Assembly (NCBI GenBank): GCA_021527695.1
Contig: JAKFAO010000011.1
Location: 1 to 64,000 of the forward strand
Length of the DNA: 64,000 nucleotides
Reading direction: 5' to 3'
Origin: Naematelia aurantialba
Lineage: Eukaryota; Basidiomycota; Tremellomycetes; Tremellales; Naemateliaceae
A program made the translations under genes and the position numbers. Positions 24,370 to 34,835 of this stretch are shown one piece after another. Every line of letters begins with the position of its first letter. Within the stretch, counting starts at the first letter, position 1. The notes beneath the pieces were generated by a model, which saw only the letters and a list, made by a program, of their open reading frames with translations, ran no database searches and had not been told where the DNA came from.

Positions 24370-27300
24370 TCAATAGTGGTCAGATCGTAGTTGACTATGC
24401 GTCGGCACACCAGTCGTTTCTGACGAGCTCTGAGTATAATCCAAAAGAACGCCGATATCATCCGCCAACTCGAAAGGGGCGTAAGTCGCCAAGTAGGAGA
24501 AGTCGAGGGGTCTATTCGACACGGTGACCGACGACAGGTGCTTGTCGTTGCCGGGTAGAATAGGGGTCATGGCCGCATATGGTGGGATTATTGGCCTCTC
24601 CATGGATGACCTACTTAGGGAATCGTGGACGGATGGAGTCCAGCTTTGGCATTCTGGCTCAGGTGCACGCGCAGAAAAGTCCGGCTGCATTCTGCGATGC
24701 TTTGTGCCGTTTGAATCGCTTTCCCTTTGCATCGGGTCCAAAGTCCGTTTATGTTCAATACTCCTGGAGCTTTGCGGCGGGTCGTAAGTATTCAGTGCCG
24801 TAGCTGACCTGTGAAATATGCGTCAGAGTAAAGCACGAGGACAGTCTGAGAGCGTGGTACGAACATTGTGTTTGCCCGATTCCCCGTATTACGCTTGCAG
24901 ACCTCTAGCAGATCCTCCAGCAAAGCCCCGCATCGTTTGCTACCCGGCCAGGTATCTTCGAGTTCAGCAAGCAAGTTGCGACATTTCTGTGCACTGAGGA
25001 GAAGAGGTGCCGCGTCTGCAGAGGCGCGCAAGCTGATAAGCGGTTGATCGTTAAAGAAGACAACCTTCCTACCAGAAACATATGACAGGCATCGAAGCAG
25101 AGTGACTCCGCTGATCGTCAGGTATTGGACGCAAAATTGGCAGTGGTGCGATGTGGGCAATGCCTGTATAACAATTAGCGTGAATGGATCACTTGTAAAG
25201 CTCGCGTCGGACCTGTTTCACTTCTGCACCCACTCGTATGCACCCTTGGGCGGCTTCCACGCATTTCTCCAGCGATTTCAAAGTGTACGCACGATTGGAA
25301 GTGTTCAAATCAGGCATGAAAGGCCGATCTATCATGGCACAGGTCAGTAGGAGGACAACTACGGTAGCGCACCCGGGCTGTAGCTTACGAAGGTTCAAAA
25401 TACACGCATAGAAGGTAAAGGATTGAAGCAGGTTCAACGCGGACATGTCTCCCTGATCCGATGCGAGATCATGCTGCCGAAATGCTTTAGTCTAAGACGA
25501 ATAATGGAAGGAGAGCCCACTCACATGAAACGCTTGACCATTTCTCCATTTGTCCAGCATTGCATCCAGACTATTCACCACTTGCCGCACCTCCTGATAA
25601 TCGGCTGAATTGTCGAACTTCTTCAGGAATCTGATATTGTGCGCTCTGGATTCGATCCGACCTGCAATGATATACAACTCGGACAGACTGTTGAACGCCT
25701 TCATCGCTTGGATGGGGTATTGATAAGACGGAGAGTTCCCGTGAGGTGTCTCAGACTGATCGGATGCTGGATGGAAGAAGGATCAGCCGTACAACTTCAT
25801 CTCTTGTTATGCGAAATGTCAAGTACGGAAGATTACGTCACTGCAAGAAAGTTCAGTCAGCCACAGAGACGGTCTCTGAATGAGTGAACACCCCACCAGT
25901 CGTCGTCATTGATACCGCTTGGTCGACCAAGGCTGACGGATAAAATCTTGTCCAAGCCATACACACACCACCATACCGTCCTTCGGTAGTCTACCGTCTC
26001 GATGGGCATAGTGCTTATCTTGATAGACCTGTGCAATCCGATGTCTTGTGCAGCTCGCACAGCTTGCCCGGCAAGCACCCAGGATTGAGCCAGAGCTACG
26101 AGGATCAGCGGCGTCGTTTTATTACGTGCAACGGGAATACTGACTATTCCAACCGGCCAAACATGATGATAACAGAGCCATACAGACAACGCTAGAGGCA
26201 GTCCAGTCAGCGGGTTCCGGTACCTTCAGTCAAACCAAGGCGTACTGGTCGATCTTCATCGTTCGGAAACTATGCCAATACAGATAGAGAGATCTTTCAT
26301 AGAACTCTAGGCCGACGTATTCCTCTAAAGATGGCATTAGCCCGTCAGCATAAATGTCGGCTAAGGGGGCCTCCTGGACATGAGGCCCTCACTTGGACTG
26401 CTGAATCCCGGATCGTGCCGTTCTTCGAATACCCTTTTAGTCAGGCTGGCTGCCGAGGCATAGACCGCAAACAGGACACAAAGCCAGTGAGAATCACTGG
26501 ACGGCTTCCCTTGTCTCAAGCCGTTCATCGTCTCTCTGTATTTGTGGAGGAATCGATTCTTGTTCACGATCGGGAAGCTAGTGCGCGACAGAGCGTCAGC
26601 TATCTTCTGATGACAAAAAGCAAGTTACGTGTGGTGAATTTTGTTGAAATACATCTGAACCATAGCTTCGCTGAGTGCAATGGGTGGGTATTCGACAGTC
26701 TCGGGAGAAGGAAGACCTTCCAGAGGTCGATACAAAACATTTGGTCTGAAGAAGAGGTGGTCGATGGTCGGTTCGTCATCTGCATCAACAATGGAGTCTA
26801 CCCTGGCCGATCCCTCGGGTAATTGAGCTGAGCGAAGTGAAGAAACAGCCTGAGACAGGGCAAAGACGGGAGCTCCGCCTATGAATCTGCAGCCTGTCAA
26901 AAGTCTTCCACAGATACAGGTCGTGCTTACCTTGAATTCCCACCAGAGTCCCTCGCAAGACGTCCAGCAAGTCGATCAGCCCAAGATGTTTGGGAATCCC
27001 GTAAGGGATCCAGGTGGAGGTGGCCTTCAGGCTGTATCGTGTGAATCGGTTCAATCGGTTCGTCCCCTCGATCAGCGGTGAATTGATTTGTTTCCATCTT
27101 GGTTAACGAGCCTGGTGGCATGTCAGGAGGCGGCTCCGACTCATTTTCCATGGGGCACCCTGATTGTGATGCTTCACCAAGCGCTGGGTTTAGGCCAGGC
27201 AGGGACGGAGACGTGGACGCTGATGATTCGCGATCAGAATCGTCAGGCGCACAGGATGTGGCATTGGCTCACGTTGTCCAGAGTGTCCATCTCTCACATC

Positions 27301-27933
27301 TCTCCTGCTGCTGGCATGTTGCTCTATCCGAGTGTGTTCTGACAACCATGAATAGGTCATCTCCACCAAGGGAATTATTCTATCTAGCCGATCTTCCAGA
27401 CTCTTCAGGCGGACGGTAGTGTCCATGTCGCGTTGCCGCGAGGCCGAGGCATGATCATGCGTCGGCGCGACTGGTGTTTAGAGCGAATTAGACAAGCATC
27501 CGAACAGGGATGCAGTTCAACTCACACAGACAAGCCCGGTCATGTGCAACGCAGAAACCACATGGATCCTAACAGAAGGATGAACTCGGCAGTGCATGAC
27601 CGACATCGGTAGGTGCTCGGGCTCTCGAGACTCCTAAGACTAACCTTTCCATCGCAACGGATCTGTCCACAGAAGGAAGACAAGCTTCGATCAGCAGGCA
27701 TATCGACAGACTTGCGAGAGCTTTACCTTCCTCTTCCGACATACTTCGCATGCCCTCCACACCCTCGGCCTGCCGGCCGGGGTATGACTACCAACGAAAT
27801 GATCAGCGCAGGGAATGGGGGACATGGAAGGGGAGGAGATGATGTGCAATTGAGAGTGTAGAGTGAAGCTTTGCACTCACGTTGAGGTTGCTAGACTCGG
27901 TGTCTGGTCATTATCAACGCCATCTGAAGACAT
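24370..27933 (-). CDS. Zn2Cys6 transcription factor with fungal-specific domain
   Basis: A nuclear regulator spread over more than ten exons. The start is at 27933. The first four exons are 27933-27881, 27787-27727, 27662-27645 and 27568-27526. Together they encode RACEVCRKRKIRCDGK then PCGFCVAHDRAC, a complete six-cysteine cluster, followed by a short coiled coil (RLKSLEDRLDRIIPLVEM). Downstream the fungal trans domain is clear: MYFNKIHHTFPIVNKNRFL, AGQAVRAAQDIGLHRS, RRTVWWCVYGLDKILSVSLG and GRPSGINDDDW. The C-terminal exon 24370-24794 is Ser/Pro rich. Exon joins around 27060-27150 and 25700-25860 are approximate. Its position between the aldolase and the FAD monooxygenase suggests local control of catabolic genes; that is inference. 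Confidence 0.85.
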
Positions 27934-28535
27934 TGTTCTGTAATGAAAGGTCAACAGCCACGGGTCGGATCAAGCGACGTATCCCGTCATCCACAACACC
28001 AAGAAACTAAAGGGGGCGGAACACATAGATGGCATGAAGTGTCTCTCTTTGTTTTGAGGTTGACTTGGGGTACGTTCAGGCTGTAGGAATCCTAGAGCTT
28101 TCTGCTGGAATGGACAGGTTGCGTCTAGAGGATGAAAGGGAGGAGGAAATGCGATCACGAAGGAAAGAAAGGTGGCATATACCCAAAGCTGGGCATTGGA
28201 GCTATGCAAGTCTATAGGGAACAGCGCCTCGAGCCTTGTCCGAGTAGATTCTGGGCGACGTGCATCTACACCCGAGTTCTAATCCAACTCTATTGCATGT
28301 GCTCATACTGCTCGTAACTACGGCAAGTGATGATGCATGTGATTCGGCAAGAGACGACAAAGCTTTACTGTCGTGTGGCCGATGGCCGATTGCCTGGGCT
28401 CGGTGGCTTGAGACATTTTGGTTAGACATGATACATACAAGACGAAGCATAGCAACCACGCCCTAGAGCAAACACGTCCTCGACACACCTCACCTCTGCT
28501 TTGTTGAGCGAATCGTTACAGACAACTATCTCTTC
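27934..28535. promoter_or_regulatory. Divergent promoter, Zn2Cys6 factor / FAD monooxygenase
   Basis: 600 bp between outward-facing starts. No coding signal was seen. The region should hold both promoters, so the two genes may be co-regulated. Confidence 0.45.
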
Positions 28536-29845
28536 ATGACTGTACCACAGCATGTCCTGATTCTCGGGGCTGGTCTCGCCGGTCCCTGCTTGGCGCTCTC
28601 CTTGGCTCGGCATTCCATCCCGTCCACTCTGATCGAGTTACGTCCCTGTCTATCTGAATCTGGAGGCTCGATCTCTCTCACGGCCAACGCACTAAAAGTC
28701 CTTGACAAGTACGCAGGTGTTTACGACCACATTTTGTCTACTGGATATGCTTACAACAATTTTGGAGCCTATACCGAGGATGGTGAAAAGCTGGGGCAGA
28801 TCCAATCGGGTCTTGGGGAACAGGGGGGATATCCAGCGGTGCGGATCATGAGGACAGCGCTGAATAGGTTGTTGGTGGAAAAGGCGGTAGAGTTGGGGAC
28901 CGAGGTGAAATGGGGGATGAAGCTGGAGAGGATCGAAGAGACCGAAGACGGGGTTACAGCCGTCTTTGAAGATGGGGAGAAGATCAAGGGTCAGCTGGTC
29001 CATCACACGCTTTCTCAACACCCATCTCTTCACAATATCAACAGACTCTATGACTCGGGCTGAATCCTCGTACAGGTGACATCCTGATCGGAGCCGATGG
29101 TATTCGCTCTGTAGCCCGCAAACACATCCTGGGCCCGCTCTCCCCAACTCCAAAGTACGATGGGATCTGTGTCGTGAATGGCTTTCATCTCCCAACCTCG
29201 ACTGCAGTCCTACCCGATCCCTCTTTCCAATTCCCGGCTTTCCTCTTCACGCCAACTGGAATCTTCATGACCATCCCTATCGACGCATCCGGGGAAACAC
29301 TCGCTTGGGGCATCAATATGAGCACACACGATCGCACCAGGTCCGAGTGGAAGGAATTCGAGATCTCCGGGGAGGCTGCTAGGCAAGCAAAGAAGGAATT
29401 TGATATCATCAAATTCGAACCCGTACGATCACTCCTAGACAATGCCGATGAGACCAAAGCCAAGGTGTGGGCGACCTATTCCCTCCCTGACATATCGACA
29501 TGGCATACAAAGCGTGTCTGCCTCATAGGCGACGCCGCTCACGGACTCCCTCCGAATGGTCAAGGTAGTGCGATGGCTTTTGAAGATGCCGCGATCCTGA
29601 CGAGGTTGTTGACGACGACAGCGAACAACGTAGACTACAATGCGATATTCGAGAAATTGGAGCAGGCTCGGAGGCCGAGGCTTGACAAGCTGAGAAAGTC
29701 AAGAGCGGGCCGCATGATCAAGGGCAATGCGGGCTGGTTGTGGTGGCTCAAGAAGTGGGCCATGCGAGGCTATTTTTGGTGGAACGGAGGAGTAGTCAAA
29801 CATGCAGAGGAGTATGATGTCGATCAGGTAGATCTGGGAATGTAG
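28536..29845 (+). CDS. FAD-dependent aromatic monooxygenase-like protein
   Basis: A flavoprotein hydroxylase of the FAD_binding_3 family. Two exons, 28536-28989 and 29076-29845, giving 407 aa. The three fingerprint motifs are present: GAGLAGPCLALSLAR for the ADP part of FAD near residue 11, LIGADGIRSVAR (the DG motif), and CLIGDAAHGLPPNGQGSAM (the GD motif that also contacts FAD ribityl). Length is typical of the salicylate-hydroxylase-like class. The C terminus WLKKWAMRGYFWWNG is hydrophobic but short. It is divergent from a Zn2Cys6 factor and near two aldolases, so a role in ring or side-chain oxidation is plausible. Substrate unknown. Confidence 0.88.
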
Positions 29846-30166
29846 GGGATCGTGGGGAAGTTCAAGCAGAGGACGAATTCGACAGGTGGAATGTCGAGCT
29901 TGATGGTTCGAGTGATGCGGCTGGCAATGTGCCAAAGCGGACATGCACGCTCTTGTATGAAGTAAACTACCGTGCCCATATGGGACCAGGCCTTCGTTTA
30001 GAGACGGTCTCCTGGCCTGCGGCCTTGTCACCCTTCGGCCTTCACTTGGAGCAAGGCCGATACGCCGGCGAGCATCAGGCAGAACCCGCAGTGATGACTC
30101 AAAGGCAGATTCAGCTACATGACATTTGTCGATGCGCTCCCCTTTTCTTTGCCCTCGTCGCCCACA
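29846..30166. other. Intergenic spacer
   Basis: 320 bp between tandem genes, containing the acetyltransferase promoter. An in-frame upstream ATG for the next gene lies at 30119. Nothing else was recognised. Confidence 0.4.
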
Positions 30167-31459
30167 ATGGAGGATACTAAGAATACTGAGAACCTCGTCG
30201 TGCAGTTGGCGGACGAAACTCATTATACCCGAATCTTTACGATCTACCATAAAGCTTTTTCGCCAGATGCTCAGCAAGACCCTGCCACCATTGAGGGTGT
30301 TCGTCGAGGCTTTCTAGAGGCGCTCGAAACGCCATGGGGATCAGAAGGGAGGACCAGATTCTGGTAAGACTGCCGGACAATATTTGGCTGACCGCCAGGA
30401 TACTCGTCAGGAATGGTGAAGCGGTGTCTGTTGCGCTTACCACACGGAGAGCTGCCTTTGTAAAGAGGCCCAACCAAGCTGTCTTTGAAGACCTCTTCTA
30501 CACCGTTGGGCCTATAGCTACGGCAAGGGAGTATCTCAGTGAGTCTTGTAAAGTGTGCTTCTTGCTCATGGCCAGAACGAGGTTACGCACATCTTCTACT
30601 GGAGACACTCCACTATGTCTTGAGTGATTTCAGCCCGCCTTTCCCCACCAAGTTCGGCATTGACTTGAGCAAACTCCGACAACCTCCAGCAATCGGCTCG
30701 CAGCTCACCACCTTATTGCGGCGAGGTTGGTATGAGACAATCACCTTAAGCATCAAGGTCGTCGACGCCGACGGGATCGACAAAGTTTTGGAGCAACCTG
30801 GTTGGGTCAGCACCGACAACGAGATGAATTCTGATGTGTATTGGAAGATTCCAGCAGAAGGGGAGCGGCTGGGAGGAACTGATCCGAGTTACAAGTGTAC
30901 GATCCTGTACGAGGAAGACTTCCCCGAACTCTCCAAGGTGCTGTCGAAGCGGTATCGTGATGAGCTGAACGAGCGGACGGATGATGCAACCCTCGTGGCC
31001 CCAGATCCTGGTGCAAATGGATGGCTCTACCATTTCGAATACTGGACATGGTTGACATCTCGCATGGAGCGAGATCGAGAGGTTCCCTTCAGAATTCGGG
31101 GCATGCGGTTCACGCGAGAAGGCACCGACGGCACCAAGGACCCCATCGTTCTGCTGCACCCATGCGCTTATCCCAGCGCGCCTCACATCTTGCCTGTCAC
31201 TTGCATGTCCTACATCACGCCCGAGGTTCTGCCGACTGTCCTCCAGAAGCTGGCAGAGCAAGGAAGGAGTTTCGGAGCTACTAGGGTTCGAGCTTGGGGT
31301 CTACGTGAAGACGACCAAATGACCAGCGAATGGATGAAACTGGGAGCAAGCTTCGAGTCCAGGAACGAGACCAGGAAGGCGCCATACGGATGGTGTTCTT
31401 ACGGTCCCCCAGGAGAAATGGTAAAGTTTGTGAAGTGTGAATTGCTGTCATACAAATAA
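30167..31459 (+). CDS. LYC1-like GNAT-family N-acetyltransferase
   Basis: Three exons, 30167-30363, 30399-30538 and 30576-31459, with introns of only 35 and 37 nt, giving 406 aa. An in-frame ATG at 30119 would add 16 residues. The first third resembles the GNAT fold, with strand ILVRNGEAVSVAL and a motif-A-like KRGYAHLLLETLHYVLS. The remaining two thirds match the overall organisation of fungal LYC1 lysine N6-acetyltransferase homologues, ending in a second small alpha/beta unit with VLLHPCAYPSAPHILPVTCMS. Yarrowia LYC1 acetylates lysine for catabolism. The acetyl acceptor here is unknown, and family assignment is from layout and a few motifs. Confidence 0.68.
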
Positions 31460-32399
31460 GTGGGTGTCATATCGCAGACTGGACTCGTGCTGTTGTTGAT
31501 TATTGATATCATTTGTGAGTGATGCAGTGTATTGTGATGTCTGTAGCCTTCTGGCTGTTCCGCAGGCGGTTTGAAAGTCTGGGTTCAAGCTCTCTCGGTG
31601 CTCGGCTGCCGACGATCAGACGGTCTCCAGGCTTCCTCGTCGTTTAGCTTTCTACGATCAGCCACCGGATGATTCAAGATTGCTTGAGGCGTCTATTCAC
31701 TGTCACAGGTAAGGGGCTGTTGGGTCGATGAACCCATACGCGTCGCTTGATGCGGTCAGCTTTTTGGACAGGGAACGACACGCTTCTGCTTCCCGTCGTA
31801 TCGCGCTGCTCCTGAGCGAGCGAGTCCTTGGGAGGCATCGGCTGGTGCCACTTATTCTCCGCCCAGTGACTGACCTGAGTCAAGGGGCGCAGCCATTTGG
31901 AGGACCAGCAGCTCGGTCGTACCCTGTACCGGACGCTTTCATGTCTCAATGTCGGGAACTTACCTAGATCTGCCACATTATGAGTCGTGGCATGGTGGTA
32001 GAAGGAAGTGGGAATGCGAGGAGAGCTGCTGCACCCTGTCAATGTCAGACATTCCCTGAGGGGCATTCGTCTGCAAGAGGGCTGCAGTCCAGCAGTCGGC
32101 AACAAAGCAAGCAACGAGCGACGGATCCGCCCGACTCCGCAGCCGTTATCTCCACCAATCACAACGCCGCCTTGGCAGCTCCTCCCTGCTCCAAAAGTGT
32201 TATCAGCCTCCAAACAGGAAACAACTCCCCGAAGAGGAGAAGAGCCATTCTCCTGTAAGCGGCGTAGCGACGGTAAGAACCGTCGGCTCAACAGGTCGAG
32301 GCAACTGTCGCAACACCTCTATATATTATAAGATGCTCGACTCTCGCTCCCTGATGCCTTCTTCTCCTCACACTCGCTGCTGTAGGAACCACAACCAGC
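31460..32399. other. Intergenic: transporter promoter
   Basis: 0.94 kb upstream of the UNC-93-like gene. A 205-codon minus-strand frame at 31674-32291 shows no family similarity and looks spurious. A TATATATTA-like element at about 32321-32330 precedes the start by about 70 bp and could be the TATA region. Confidence 0.4.
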
Positions 32400-34160
32400 A
32401 TGTCCGCTCAAACCAAGCAGGACCACTCCATCGAGGACGACGACAAGGCAGTCTCCCCAGAGACCGAAACCTATGTGGTAGAAAATGGACCCCACGAGTA
32501 CGACCTAGAGACTCCTGATCAGGCCTATCTCTCTGCCTCTAAATGGACGCGAAGGTTCAGAAGCACCTTCTTCCAGATGGTCATGCTCGGAGGGTGAGCT
32601 CTGAAACTCCACATCATCGGCTGACGATCAGGCTGTCCTTCTCTGGTCCCGCCATGGCGGATGCCATCGACGGCCTAGGTGGTGGCGGTCTCGCTACGCC
32701 TTACACTGCCAATGCTGCCAATGCTGCCTCTTACGCACTGAGTTGCGGCATGACCCTGTTTGGTGGACCGCTCATAAACAAGCTTGGCATCAGGTGGTCC
32801 TGCATCATCGCGGCCCTTTGGTTCCCCTTTACCGGAGCTTCGTACTACATCAACAGCAAGTACGGGACCCAGTGGTTCCTCATCTTCGCTTCGGCCATTG
32901 GCGGCATTTTTGGTGGTTTCCTCTAGTGAGTTTGGTGACGTTGAGACACATCCGGTTGCTCATCTTGCAGCGTCGCCGAGTCGACGGCCATGCTTTCATA
33001 CCCGCGGTCGGGAGAGCGGGGCAAATTCGTCGGTATCTGGGTGTCCATGAGGAACTCGGGCCAGGTGCTTGGTGGAGCAATTTCCCTCGGAGTCAACATC
33101 AAGACCGCAGGCGCCGGAGCCGTCGCTATCACGACCTACCTGATCTTCGTCGCCCTTGGTGAGTGGGTCTTTGGTACTGGACTGATATGGCAGAATGCCT
33201 CGGCCTCCCTTGTGCTCTGCTGCTCAGCCCTGCATCCCGCGTGCGCAGGCCAGACGGCGTCCCTGTGCCTCTGTCTCCGCCACAGAGCTGGAAGCAGGAG
33301 ACTATTCTTCTGCTCAAGCACATCAAGCACAAGAGGGTGCGTCATGCCACACAGATGATCATCGCCGACGCTGACAGCATACAGACCCTGCTCATGTTCT
33401 TCCCTGCGTTCTATTCGTTCTTCTACGGTGGAGTGTACACTACCTACCTCTCGCTGCACTTTTCTGTCCGAGCTCGTGCGCTATCCTCCTTCATCACTCG
33501 TAAGCCTCTTGCCTTTCGAGCAGGAAACGTACTTAAATCTGTCCAGCTACCGGAACCATTCTCCTTTGCATGGGGTATGGATACATCATCGACAACAAGC
33601 GAATGAACCAGAAGCAGCGCGCTTGGGTCGGCTTCGCCTTTTGGGCGATCCCCCAGGCTGCCGTATTCATCTGGACGGCGATCCTGTACGCTCAGTTCCA
33701 GACAAACGACCCCGTCGACCTTGACTACACCCTCAACACTGCCGACTGGTTCCGCTGCTATATCCCCTACTACATCATTCGTCAGTCTTTCCTGCTTCAA
33801 CTAGTAGCACGCTGACGTGGCCTCGCAGAGACGACAGGTTATGTCACTCAGCTGTACATGTACTGGCTTCTCGGCTGTTTCTCGGCGGATGTCAAGAGCT
33901 CAGCGCGTACCGGTGGTCTGTTCCGCTGCTTCGAGACGGCCGGACAGGCTATCTCGCATGGCATCAACTCGAGAACGAGCGACAAGCGGATCCCACTCTA
34001 CGTCAATATTGCCGTCTTTGCCATCATGGTCCCGACCATGACTGCCCTTATCAGGATGGTCCCCGAGCGCCCCGCGCTCATTGACGATGTCGTCGAAGAG
34101 GAGGCCAAGGCAGTGACGCACACTGAGGGCGTGATGGCGCACGACCCGAGGGGTCTGTGA
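32400..34160 (+). CDS. UNC-93-like MFS membrane protein
   Basis: A polytopic membrane protein of the UNC-93/DUF895 branch of the major facilitator superfamily, common and multi-copy in fungi. Seven exons: 32400-32593, 32632-32925, 32971-33158, 33194-33336, 33385-33499, 33547-33780, 33829-34160, giving 499 aa. Hallmarks are MVMLGGLSFSGPAMADAIDG at TM1, NAANAASYALSCGMTLFGGP, ESTAMLSYPRSGERGKFVG between TM4 and TM5, FFPAFYSFFYGGVYTTYLS, and FETAGQAISHGINS. Introns are 35-48 nt. The substrate of fungal members is unknown; several resemble iron or carboxylate regulated transporters. It sits at the edge between accessory and core genes. Confidence 0.86.
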
Positions 34161-34835
34161 AGTCGCCGATTCGCATTCAAGCATCCAGTCGAGAGAGTTG
34201 TTCGTATCATCGTAGAGAGTGAGAGTGTCTAGCTATATATGAAGGAGCGTAGGCACAGCCAGCTTTGATCCATTACAGAACTCGCAACCCTCCTAGCTGT
34301 CGGCCACTCACTAAGACCCTCTGATGCGTCCAATGCCAGTCACATTCGGTCCCACGGCGACACGGGTATCTGTCAACTGACTGGTTTGCAGGTCGCCAGG
34401 GACAAACATTGTCCGAACTCCTCAAGGTGCCGGTAGGCAAGAACGCACGCGATGATGTCTGCGCCAAGGCAGGCGTTTGATCACCCGTGTCCTTCGGATC
34501 GAGTACCACGAGTTGGAGGAGAAACTGGTGGTCATGTGCAAGTGTTTGGGAGCCAGGTTCACGTTTGATCTCACGTAACGATGGCAGTACGAGTGTGGGG
34601 CAAGGATGCAGGAATGGTACCGTCTTGCCGTCGCGACAGAGTGGGGACTTGCTTGCATCACCCGGCCAATCGGAGGGTCGTTAGAGGCGCGATCTGGTCG
34701 GTTGATCCTCCTAGACGATGCATGAGTATCCATGATGAGCATTGCAGAGTGATTGTTTGTTGACTGCACGACGATGGAAGATTCATTGATAAACTGTATC
34801 TGGGGTACTGGCTCTTGTTGATCTTCCATCACTCG
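34161..34835. other. Intergenic: adaptin promoter
   Basis: 675 bp without a credible gene; open frames on both strands have no family similarity. Confidence 0.4.

Noticed and set aside
31674..32291. Minus-strand frame of 205 codons
   Set aside because: It lies in the promoter of the UNC-93-like gene, has Arg/Ser-rich composition typical of GC-biased noncoding sequence, and shows no domain.
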